From VFKE01 sp031400955 (GTDB taxonomy: Bacteria; Verrucomicrobiota; Verrucomicrobiia; Verrucomicrobiales; Verrucomicrobiaceae), in assembly GCA_031400955.1 (NCBI GenBank), contig JANNQW010000371.1:1-5973 (forward strand): 5,973 bases of DNA, in the 5' to 3' direction. Below, piece by piece: positions 1 to 5,973 of the stretch; position 1 is the first letter of the stretch, and every line of letters begins with the position of its first letter. Position numbers and translations under genes: made by a program. The notes beneath the pieces are model-generated. The model was given only the letters and a program-made list of their open reading frames with translations. It was not told where the DNA came from and did no database searches.

Positions 1-1209
1 CCAGATAAGCGCAGCGGTCAGCAACGAGATGGCGTGGATCCGCCAGCGCCACCACGTTGGGGTCGTCGGTGCAAAATCGGTCGGTGGCGTGTGGGACCAA
101 GGGACAAGTGTTTTACCCCATACGAGGAAAGCATCCGCGACGACGATGCGGCCAAACCCGAAACTTTTCTCTCCGTCTGCTGTCCATGGTGCGCCTATTG
201 TCTCGCTCAAAATAACGGAACGTTCCGCTAGTTCAAAGTCGCCGTTCGCCCGCCCTGCCGCGATGGAAACCACAGTCGCCGAGGGGCTGATGCCGAGGAT
301 GAGCGGCCCGGTGTCCACATCTCCCTTTCCGTGGATGCCTTTCGGATATTCGCGCACTGGCAAATAGCCGAGCCAATTTTCCACGAAGATCCTCCGGAAT
401 TTTTCATACTGGTCGCGGGCGAAATCCGGGCTGAGTTCTGGCAGGAACGAGAGAATATAGACCTGCGACGAGGCCCGTGCTGCTATGAGCATTTCGCCAG
501 TCCGACTGTTGATGCGATGAACGACGAGCGCCGTGTTTGGATCGAGATGCTGCTTGGTAAACGAGAGCCATGCCTCGATGATGTCGCCATACTTGGCCCC
601 GAAAAGATGGTCATGCAGACGGAGCGACGCTAGGGCGATCACATTGTCGCATGGCCACGATTGATCCGGATAGGCATCAAGATGCAGCGTGGGCGTCGCA
701 CGAAATGCCGCTGCGAGCAGCTCGCTGTCTCTGTGAAAGTCGGCAACTTCATCTGCGTTGCGAGCTGACTCAGGCAGCAGCGCGAGCAATCCCCCAAGCA
801 GGCGATTCTTCCAGCCGAGGTAAAAAACTCCGTGCTCGACCTGGGTGGCCTTTAGAAACGGCGCCAATCCCTCGGGGGTCGCCATCTGCTGCAACACCCA
901 GCGCGCTTCCGTCGCGGCCCGCTTCTTCAAGGTTTCGTCGGTTGTTTGCAACCCGACATTTATCCACGCATAGCCATAGAGCGCGTGGCTGAAAAACCAG
1001 CCTTCAGGGAATATCCCCTGCATCATTGAGCCTTCACCTGCTCGCAATCGCTGTCCGATATTGGCAAGTTGTGCCGTGGCATCTTCGGCGATGACCCCGC
1101 GCATGGCAGCGCCGCGTGGCACCGAATAGATCCGCGCGTTCAACCATATGAGCCCAAGAATGAGAATGATGCCGATGATCGTGACACCGAACCGAAGTGC
1201 GCGTTTCAT
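1..1209 (-). CDS. Membrane-anchored helical protein of uncertain family (partial, C-terminus beyond window)
   Basis: An ATG at 1209 opens a frame that runs 403 codons with no stop to base 1, so the 3' end lies outside the window. Residues 1-24 (MKRALRFGVTIIGIILILGL...) form a basic start plus a membrane helix, placing the rest probably in the periplasm. The body is mostly helical with many aromatic residues. Notable stretches are GIFPEGWFFSHALYGYAW (65-82), VEHGVFYLGWKNRLLGG (124-140), DAYPDQSWPCDN (178-189), VVHRINSRTGEM (229-240) and GDVDTGPLILGISPSAT (296-312). Residues 388-403 become hydrophobic again, perhaps a second membrane helix near the C-terminus. Repeated helical pairs with motifs at their ends recall (alpha/alpha)6-barrel enzymes, and the Y-P...P-C-D-N motif loosely recalls linalool dehydratase/isomerase-like proteins; both comparisons are from memory and unproven. 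No Shine-Dalgarno is seen. It lies 41 bases after the glycosyltransferase and is probably in the same operon. Five ATA isoleucine codons suggest slightly different codon use. That it is a gene is well supported; its function is unknown. Confidence 0.85.
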   Translation of the reverse strand, partial: MKRALRFGVTIIGIILILGLIWLNARIYSVPRGAAMRGVIAEDATAQLANIGQRLRAGEGSMMQGIFPEGWFFSHALYGYAWINVGLQTTDETLKKRAATEARWVLQQMATPEGLAPFLKATQVEHGVFYLGWKNRLLGGLLALLPESARNADEVADFHRDSELLAAAFRATPTLHLDAYPDQSWPCDNVIALASLRLHDHLFGAKYGDIIEAWLSFTKQHLDPNTALVVHRINSRTGEMLIAARASSQVYILSFLPELSPDFARDQYEKFRRIFVENWLGYLPVREYPKGIHGKGDVDTGPLILGISPSATVVSIAAGRANGDFELAERSVILSETIGAPWTADGEKSFGFGRIVVADAFLVWGKTLVPWSHTPPTDFAPTTPTWWRWRIHAISLLTAALIW

Positions 1210-1226
1210 GAGAAGGATCAATTGTC

Positions 1227-1237
1227 GTTACAGTAAC
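1227..1237. repeat. 11-base palindrome GTTACAGTAAC in the gap before the last gene
   Basis: A perfect 5-base inverted repeat around one central base, 17 bases before the ATG of the last gene and inside the 41-base gap after the glycosyltransferase. Flanking bases could lengthen a hairpin by two pairs with a bulge. It could be an operator half-site pair or a weak RNA hairpin between genes. No -35/-10 pair that I can defend accompanies it, and such short palindromes occur by chance. Confidence 0.2.
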
Positions 1238-1250
1238 ACGTTTCCGAGAT

Positions 1251-2189
1251 TCACTGAGCCGTCATGAATTCATGCACCGCAGCCCGCGCCTGATGAAAAT
1301 CCAAGAGGGCGAGATCGCCGGAAGGCTCGGCAAGAACCTGCACCTCCGCGCCGCGCGGCGCCCAGACAGCAGGATCGGTGGGGCCGAAAAACAACAGGCA
1401 GGGCAGGCCGCACGCAGCGGCGAGATGAGAGATGCCGCTGTCATGTCCGACGAAGGACTGGCACGAGGACAACTTGGACACGAGTTCCACCAAGGGAAGT
1501 TGATCCCAATGGTGAAAAGAAACGGCTTTCCAGCCTTCGACGACTTTTCGTGTGAGCCCTCTTTCTGCTTCCGCTTCGCCGGTGACGAGTGCAAACTCGC
1601 GTTCTGGAAATGCTGAGGCCAGATCAATCCCCAGCGATATCCAATTCTCCACCGGCCAGTTTTTCTTGAGTGATCCGCTGCCGGGATGCAGGGCAATGAT
1701 TGGCTTTTTTTCGATGGCCGTCGCGGGCACCGCGATGCGCGGCGAGGGGTCATCAAGAAACATCGCCAGGCGTTCGAGCGGTTTTGCAAGCTGTTCTGCG
1801 GCGTGCCCGCCATCCGACATAACTTCATGCGAGGCCTCCAGAAATGTCTTCACGCCCAGCGCCTCCATATTTCCCCGCAGGATGCTGTCGGGATCATACA
1901 GATAGCTCACGACCAGGTTGAATGACCGGAAGTAGTCGCGCAACGCAGCATCCAAGACCGCGTCCGGAATGAACAATCGCGCCATGGCTGCGTGTTCCAA
2001 ATTGCGGGTCGAGTCCGCGATGCCGGCGGCGACGGCCAGTTCGATGATTGGCTGGTAGCCGAGGATTTCGATGTGCGCGTCCGGGATGTTGTCGCGCAGC
2101 AGACGGATGGCGGGCAGTGTTAGGATGAAATCTCCGATGGCGCCGCCGCGGATGACCAGCACGCGCGGGCGCTTTGCTAGCTGTTCCAT
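1251..2189 (-). CDS. Glycosyltransferase family 9 (heptosyltransferase-like)
   Basis: A 312-residue GT-B fold sugar transferase of family GT9, whose known members WaaC, WaaF and WaaQ add heptose from ADP-heptose to lipopolysaccharide inner core on the cytoplasmic face of the inner membrane. The N-terminal motif GGAIGDFILTLPAI (15-28) includes Asp20, matching the catalytic Asp of WaaC by position. The nucleotide-sugar half shows LHPGSGSLKKNWPVENW (167-183), then GEAEAERG (204-211), GHDSGISHLAAA (248-259) and FGPTDPAVWAP (268-278), the standard run of GT9 motifs. The length is slightly below the 320-350 common in the family, and nothing essential seems missing. The first residues (MEQLAKRPRV) lead straight into the first beta strand, supporting the ATG at 2189. 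Acceptor and donor sugars cannot be read from the sequence, so no wa- symbol is assigned; many GT9 members outside enterobacteria act on other glycans. The gene sits between two unknown membrane proteins, suggesting envelope glycan or glycolipid work. Confidence 0.92.
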   Translation of the reverse strand: MEQLAKRPRVLVIRGGAIGDFILTLPAIRLLRDNIPDAHIEILGYQPIIELAVAAGIADSTRNLEHAAMARLFIPDAVLDAALRDYFRSFNLVVSYLYDPDSILRGNMEALGVKTFLEASHEVMSDGGHAAEQLAKPLERLAMFLDDPSPRIAVPATAIEKKPIIALHPGSGSLKKNWPVENWISLGIDLASAFPEREFALVTGEAEAERGLTRKVVEGWKAVSFHHWDQLPLVELVSKLSSCQSFVGHDSGISHLAAACGLPCLLFFGPTDPAVWAPRGAEVQVLAEPSGDLALLDFHQARAAVHEFMTAQ

Positions 2190-2196
2190 GCGCGTT

Positions 2197-2202
2197 CTTT
2201 CC
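2197..2202 (-). promoter_or_regulatory. Candidate Shine-Dalgarno for the glycosyltransferase
   Basis: The 15-base gap between the six-helix gene and the glycosyltransferase reads ACGGAAAGAACGCGC before the ATG. The purine-rich GGAAAG lies 7 bases from the start codon, a normal spacing. It is the best ribosome-binding candidate in the window and supports the ATG at 2189, but it is a weak match to the consensus. Confidence 0.35.
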
Positions 2203-2204
2203 GT

Positions 2205-2801
2205 TTAATAATGCACCAGCGCTAGCACGATCATGGCCGCGCCATATGCTGCACCGCCCAGCGCGGCCATCTTCCAGCGCGTCGGATTTTGCGTGAGCCA
2301 GGTGATCCAGTCACGCAATAAGTAGGGCATGCCGACAAAAAACATACCAACGATGATCCATGCATAAGCGAGGATGGGCAGCAGGAGGCGGCTTGTTTGA
2401 GGTTGCAGGAATGCGGCTTGCAGGACCGGTGCTGAGGCCAGCAGCAGCACCGCACCCAGTGCGCGCACCGCGAGAAATTCAGTGACGTAAACCACTACGA
2501 GGACAAAGGTCACTGGCACGATGATGAGGATGCGCTGGCGCCAGGTGAAAAACTCGCCCATGTCCATGTGCATTACAAGAAACAGGCTCCACACGGTGGC
2601 GACCGCCAGCAACGCGATGCCCCACGCGCGGTTTCGCGGGAAGGTCTTGGCTGCACTCATCAGTTTGTCCGCTGCCACCCACGCCACGACGTGACCAGCG
2701 AGCAGCAGTAGGCCCAGCGCCAGACCGGCGGTCTTGAGTGTGAGGCCGGATCCATCAGCATTCTGATGGAAGATCCAGTCGTAGAGGGGCTGCAGGTTCA
2801 T
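2205..2801 (-). CDS. Six-helix integral membrane protein of unknown family
   Basis: A 198-residue protein that I do not recognise. Hydrophobic segments predict about six inner-membrane helices: 22-44, 59-78, 91-108, 112-131, 138-162 and 176-196. A short amphipathic N-terminus (MNLQPLYDWIFHQNADGSG) precedes the first helix, and the last helix runs to the C-terminal VHY. Visible polar marks are HMDMGEFFTWRQR (78-90) between helices 2 and 3 and a conserved-looking loop YLLRDWITWLTQNPTRWK (160-177) between helices 5 and 6. No enzyme signature or transporter motif is apparent. The ATG at 2801 is the only usable start after the adaptor stop in this frame: the codons between hold no ATG, GTG or TTG. 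It lies 63 bases after the adaptor and 15 before the glycosyltransferase, so co-expression with both is likely. It could be a membrane partner of the glycosyltransferase or the exporter, but that is inferred from position alone. Confidence 0.85.
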   Translation of the reverse strand: MNLQPLYDWIFHQNADGSGLTLKTAGLALGLLLLAGHVVAWVAADKLMSAAKTFPRNRAWGIALLAVATVWSLFLVMHMDMGEFFTWRQRILIIVPVTFVLVVVYVTEFLAVRALGAVLLLASAPVLQAAFLQPQTSRLLLPILAYAWIIVGMFFVGMPYLLRDWITWLTQNPTRWKMAALGGAAYGAAMIVLALVHY

Positions 2802-2814
2802 GGTGGGGGCGGAC

Positions 2815-2868
2815 TTAGTTCGCCAGAACCAAGCCTCCGTAAAGCGTGAAGTTCTGAAACCCGCTCAT
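2815..2868 (-). CDS. Possible 17-residue mini-ORF coupled to the adaptor stop
   Basis: An ATG at 2868-2866 overlaps the adaptor stop codon as ATGA, and the frame (MSGFQNFTLYGGLVLAN) ends with TAA at 2817-2815, only 13 bases before the ATG of the six-helix protein. The arrangement would suit a translational relay in which ribosomes finishing the adaptor restart here and again at the next gene, which has no close Shine-Dalgarno of its own. The peptide matches nothing I recognise. An ORF this short can easily arise by chance, so this is a candidate only. Confidence 0.2.
   Translation of the reverse strand: MSGFQNFTLYGGLVLAN
2824..2856 (-). repeat. Short inverted repeat between adaptor and membrane-protein genes
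   Basis: The transcript contains CAGAAC (from + bases 2856-2851) and its exact complement GTTCTG (from 2829-2824), with a weaker nested pair GCTT/AGGC (from 2845-2842 and 2836-2833, one G-U). They could form a hairpin that places the only GGAGG of this gap (from 2838-2834) in the inner stem and loop. No U-run follows, so it does not look like an intrinsic terminator. The six-base arms are short enough to be chance. Confidence 0.22.
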
Positions 2869-4121
2869 TGCACCCGTTTCTGCACAGGGGATCCGTCCTT
2901 CACGGTGTCCGGCGGATGCAGGAGCACTTCCGCGCCGACGGTGAGTCCTTTGATGACTTCTGTCATCCGTCCGTCCGAATGACCCGCTTGCAGCGTTCGC
3001 TTGCGCGCCGAGTTGCCTTCGAACACAAAAGTCTTCCACTCGCTGCCTTCCCGAAACAACGCACCCGCGGGCACCAGCACCACGTCGTCGCCATGCCAGA
3101 CGGCGACTCGCACTTCGACCCGGTAGCGGTCACCCAGTTTCTGGGCTTCTGGCGGCGGATTAAGCAGATCGCTCAGGACAATAACACGCTGCTCTTCTAC
3201 GCCGAGCGCGCTAATCTTGGTGAACGCGGCAGGTTCCACCAGTCGCACCCGGCCATCAAGCGGCTTTTCACCACCCCATTGCTCGATGCTCACCGATGCT
3301 CCGGGCTTGATCGCAACGGCATCGCGGGAAAGAATTTCTGCTTCGATCTCGATGTCGGATTTGTCACCGACTTCCAGAATTTGCACGCCCGGCGTGACGA
3401 TGGTCGCGCTTTCCTGCATGACGCGTAGCACGAATCCGCTCACGGGCGATCGCACTTCGATAGTGGTGCTGTTCCCGGGAGTCTCAATCTGCATCAGCGC
3501 GGCCTTGGCCTGCGCGAGTTCGTATTCCGCGATCTTCAAAGCAAACTCGGCGGCGCGCGTTTCCCTGGCGCTCATTTCGTAATCGCGCTCGGCTTTGTCA
3601 CGGTCGGTATCAGAGATGCTTTTTGTCTGAACGAGTTTTTTCGAGCGCTCCCAGTTTTGCAGCGTGAATTTCTCTGACGTATGCGCCATTTCGAGTGACT
3701 GCGCGGCTTTAAGTTTGCCGGCATCGGTGCCCTGCAGCCGAGCCTCAGCCTCGGCTTTGGCGCGCGGATCGAGCAGCGGTGAAATCGCGGGCTCGATGCG
3801 CGCGATAATGGTTTCACCTGCTTTCACGAGATCGCCATTTTTCAAAGGCACGCGCCGCATCTGTCCGGCGACAGGCGCGGACACAATGTAGCGGTTGCGG
3901 ATGCGCGTCTTGCCTTCTTCCACGACATGCACGGTGAGCGGACCGCGCGCGACCATGCCGATCTCCACCTCGACCGGTCGGGGTCGCAGTCCGTAACCGA
4001 TGAATCCCAGCAGGCCGAGGCTGAGCGTCCAGGTTATCACGCGTCGCAGCAACCCCAGCGCGCTGCGATTGCGTCGGCCTTCCCAGGGCGGGGTGGATGT
4101 TTCACGCGTAGGCTCTGACAT
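2865..4121 (-). CDS. HlyD/MacA-family periplasmic adaptor (membrane fusion) protein
   Basis: A 418-residue periplasmic adaptor that would link the inner-membrane ABC permease encoded just upstream to an outer-membrane channel. From the ATG at 4121: a short basic cytoplasmic tail, one membrane anchor (about 27-46), first half of the lipoyl/barrel-sandwich domain (77-112, with SAPVAGQMRRVPLKNGD), an alpha-helical coiled-coil hairpin rich in Ala, Glu, Lys and Gln (about 118-212), second lipoyl half (222-254, VRSPVSGFVLRV), a beta-barrel domain (about 256-345) and a membrane-proximal C-terminal domain ending in KRVQ. This is the complete order for the family and a normal length. An in-frame TTG at 4130 would add three residues (MPL), but the ATG at 4121 is the more likely start; neither has a convincing Shine-Dalgarno. 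No lipobox is seen, so it is anchored by a helix and not a lipid. The role as partner of the permease follows from adjacency; the cargo is unknown. Confidence 0.93.
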   Translation of the reverse strand: MSEPTRETSTPPWEGRRNRSALGLLRRVITWTLSLGLLGFIGYGLRPRPVEVEIGMVARGPLTVHVVEEGKTRIRNRYIVSAPVAGQMRRVPLKNGDLVKAGETIIARIEPAISPLLDPRAKAEAEARLQGTDAGKLKAAQSLEMAHTSEKFTLQNWERSKKLVQTKSISDTDRDKAERDYEMSARETRAAEFALKIAEYELAQAKAALMQIETPGNSTTIEVRSPVSGFVLRVMQESATIVTPGVQILEVGDKSDIEIEAEILSRDAVAIKPGASVSIEQWGGEKPLDGRVRLVEPAAFTKISALGVEEQRVIVLSDLLNPPPEAQKLGDRYRVEVRVAVWHGDDVVLVPAGALFREGSEWKTFVFEGNSARKRTLQAGHSDGRMTEVIKGLTVGAEVLLHPPDTVKDGSPVQKRVQ

Positions 4122-4165
4122 GAGCGGCAAAGGTAAGCATAAATCCCGATAGTTGCTGAATCATT

Positions 4166-5973
4166 TCAATCCCGCGCCTTCAACACACCCACCAGATCCA
4201 GCTTGCGCAGCATGCGGCTAACCACGGCGAATGAAGTAACCGCGGCGCTGAGCACGACGGTCAACGCCACGGAGTATGTGACCAACTCGATCCTCACCGG
4301 CATCCGGACGGCTTCGGTGCTGACGGCAGAGAGAATGTAGCCGACCAGGCCGCGCCCGAAGAGCAGTCCGAAGGGCAGAGCCGCGAGCACCAGGATCGTT
4401 AATTCGCCCAGCAGCACAGCGGCGACTTCACGCTGGCTGAAACCGACGACGCGCAGCGTGGCCAGATCGCGATTGCGTTCGGACAAGGCGATGCGGGCGC
4501 TGTTGTAAACCACACCGAAGGCCACGATCACGGCCAGCACAAAATAGAATGCACGAAGGGTGTTCACCATCTGGCCCGTGGTTTTGCGGAAGGCGGCGAG
4601 CTGTTCTTTCTTGATGAGGACGATGGATGCGCGCGGTGTGTCCTTGATCTTGCGCATGAAGTCAGACCAGCGCGCGCTGTCCACAGTGAGATAGGCGCCA
4701 TTGATTGTGGAGTCTTCCCGGAGGAGCCGCCGGATCGCACGCAAGTCCATATAGGCGGCGATACCGGCGAAGTCCTCGATAAGGCCGCTGATGGTCGCGC
4801 TGCGTTTCGCACGCTGACCTTCGAGAACTTCAATTTGAACTTCATCTCCCAGTTTCGCGCCGATAACTTCGGCAAGTTTCGCGGACATAACAATGCCTTC
4901 GTCGGGCGGCACGATGGCATTTCCTTTGGAATCAAGCAGGCGGTTCAAATCACCACCGCGTGGCGTGCCGGTGATCGGAATTTTTCGCATGTTCGGGCCG
5001 AAGCGGATGCGGGCTTGCACACTGCGGACAGGTTCTGCGGTGATGACGCCGGGGAGATGTTCCAGATCGTGGAAGGCCTTGCCCGAACCGGGTTCGGTGA
5101 GAAACACTACCACGTCCTGCCGTTGCGCCATGTTCCATTGATAGGTCAGCAGGTAGTTCAAGCTGTCGCTCATCGCCCCCGGCAGCACCATGAGTCCGGT
5201 GGCGAGCGCCAGTCCTGCGATGGTGAACACCGCCTGCCACGGACGGCGTTCGATGTTGCGCAGCGCCATGCGAAACTGCGGGCTGAACCAACGGGTGAAT
5301 CCCGCTCGCTCCAGCCACGAGGGTTTGAAATCCGCTGGTGGCTCAGGGCGCATAGCTTCGGCCGGTGGAAGATTCACCGCCTGTCGCACCACGCTGATCA
5401 CGCCGACGGTGGCGGCGGCGGAGCTGACGAGTAATGCCAGACCCAGCGCGCTCCAGTCCATGCGGAATGTAAGAACCGGAAAGCGGAAAAAAATTGTATA
5501 AAGATTCACGAACCATTCGCCCATGAATCGTCCAGCGATGCTGCCGATGATCGTGCCGATAATCACGATAACGAGGGCAAACTTCAAGTAGTGCCAGCCC
5601 ACGTCGCGCGATGAATACCCGAGCGCCTTAAGCTGGGCGATCTGCTCGCGCTGCAAGCGGATGAGCCTCGCGAGCACGGCGTTGACCATGAAGGCGGCGA
5701 CGCTGAGGAAGATGATCGGATACGCGACCGACAGGGCGTGCAGCACGCGCAGTTCATCATTGAGCCGCGCGGCGGAGGCATGATCCTTGCGGGTGTAGGC
5801 ACCGGCTGCGCCATAGCGCGCGAGCAGACGGTCGGCTTCTTCGATCACGTTCGCCGCATCCGCACCCGGCGCGAGGTCAAGACAGAAATCGTTGAACGCA
5901 CCGTCGAGGTTGTAGGCGATGGCGACGGCGTGGTAGTTCATCCAAATCACGCCGAAGCGTTTGTTGTCTGGCA
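4166..5973 (-). CDS. ABC transporter permease, duplicated FtsX/MacB type (partial, N-terminus beyond window)
   Basis: Inner-membrane permease of an ABC exporter of the MacB/FtsX superfamily, which works with a separate cytoplasmic ATPase and often a periplasmic adaptor. The frame is open to the window edge (in-frame residues PDNKRFG precede the GTG at 5950), so that GTG is probably not the start; 601 residues are visible and about 190 are probably missing, since such two-module permeases usually have near 800. Counting from the GTG: tail of the first periplasmic domain (1-70), membrane helices near 74-98, 122-141 and 167-188 (first FtsX module), helix 240-258, second periplasmic MacB-like domain about 260-460, then helices near 467-484, 511-535 and 556-577 (second FtsX module). 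The two modules carry matching cytoplasmic motifs, QLKALGYSSRDV (106-117) and TLRVVGFSQREV (498-509), typical of FtsX coupling segments. The adaptor gene follows after 44 bases. Substrate unknown; no ATPase is in view. Confidence 0.93.
   Translation of the reverse strand, partial: PDNKRFGVIWMNYHAVAIAYNLDGAFNDFCLDLAPGADAANVIEEADRLLARYGAAGAYTRKDHASAARLNDELRVLHALSVAYPIIFLSVAAFMVNAVLARLIRLQREQIAQLKALGYSSRDVGWHYLKFALVIVIIGTIIGSIAGRFMGEWFVNLYTIFFRFPVLTFRMDWSALGLALLVSSAAATVGVISVVRQAVNLPPAEAMRPEPPADFKPSWLERAGFTRWFSPQFRMALRNIERRPWQAVFTIAGLALATGLMVLPGAMSDSLNYLLTYQWNMAQRQDVVVFLTEPGSGKAFHDLEHLPGVITAEPVRSVQARIRFGPNMRKIPITGTPRGGDLNRLLDSKGNAIVPPDEGIVMSAKLAEVIGAKLGDEVQIEVLEGQRAKRSATISGLIEDFAGIAAYMDLRAIRRLLREDSTINGAYLTVDSARWSDFMRKIKDTPRASIVLIKKEQLAAFRKTTGQMVNTLRAFYFVLAVIVAFGVVYNSARIALSERNRDLATLRVVGFSQREVAAVLLGELTILVLAALPFGLLFGRGLVGYILSAVSTEAVRMPVRIELVTYSVALTVVLSAAVTSFAVVSRMLRKLDLVGVLKARD

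Noticed and set aside
29..992. Three forward open frames at 29-367, 331-633 and 651-992
   Set aside because: They lie opposite the continuous 403-codon minus-strand gene, overlap one another, are rich in Arg, Pro and Ser as antisense frames often are, and show no domain; the minus frame has a signal-anchor and coherent protein texture.
2868..3582. Forward open frames of 186 and 121 codons
   Set aside because: Both are antisense to the complete HlyD-type adaptor, whose full domain order is intact, and neither has a recognisable motif.
4128..4130. TTG at 4130 as the adaptor start
   Set aside because: The in-frame ATG three codons later is the commoner start type, and the three extra residues add nothing to the fold.
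4122..4165. Possible promoter or terminator between permease and adaptor
   Set aside because: The 44-base gap has no stable inverted repeat with a U-run and no convincing -35/-10 pair; it looks like simple operon spacing.
4835..5434. Forward open frame of 199 codons
   Set aside because: It is antisense to the well-supported permease, and its His, Arg and Gly-rich translation shows no recognisable domain or membrane segments.
5948..5950. GTG as the real start of the permease
   Set aside because: The frame stays open to the window edge with plausible residues before it, and a start here would leave half a periplasmic domain and a missing first membrane helix.

Overview
The window is one unbroken run of five genes, all on the minus strand, with gaps of only 15 to 63 bases. 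It therefore reads from right to left as a single probable operon that enters from beyond base 5973 and leaves beyond base 1. A glycosyltransferase of the heptosyltransferase family and an inner-membrane-anchored periplasmic adaptor indicate a Gram-negative (diderm) bacterium. GC content looks fairly high, and clear Shine-Dalgarno sequences are absent before most starts. The style of the permease/adaptor pair would fit Verrucomicrobiota or a relative, but that placement is an impression from memory and not a demonstrated assignment.

Layout in order of transcription: (1) 5973-4166, the C-terminal three quarters of a large ABC-transporter permease with duplicated FtsX modules, cut by the window edge. 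(2) 4121-2865, a complete HlyD/MacA-type adaptor. (3) 2801-2205, a six-helix membrane protein of unknown family. (4) 2189-1251, a complete family 9 glycosyltransferase (ADP-heptose:LPS heptosyltransferase-like). (5) 1209-1, a 403-codon open frame with an N-terminal membrane anchor and a large helical, extracytoplasmic-looking domain. It has no stop codon inside the window, so a search limited to closed reading frames misses it; without it the left 1.2 kb would wrongly look non-coding.

Genes 1 and 2 make two parts of a MacAB-like export machine; the ATPase is not visible and would be expected upstream of base 5973. Genes 3 to 5 (membrane protein, sugar transferase, membrane-anchored helical-barrel-like protein) suggest synthesis or modification of an envelope glycan or glycolipid, so the set could couple making and exporting such a compound. 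That functional link is inference from adjacency only.

The most interesting points are the unlabelled edge gene at 1-1209 with its Tyr-Pro...Trp-Pro-Cys-Asp-Asn motif, the unknown six-helix protein, and a 17-codon mini-ORF joined to the adaptor by an ATGA overlap and ending 13 bases before the next gene. I saw no RNA genes, mobile elements, CRISPR array or terminator.
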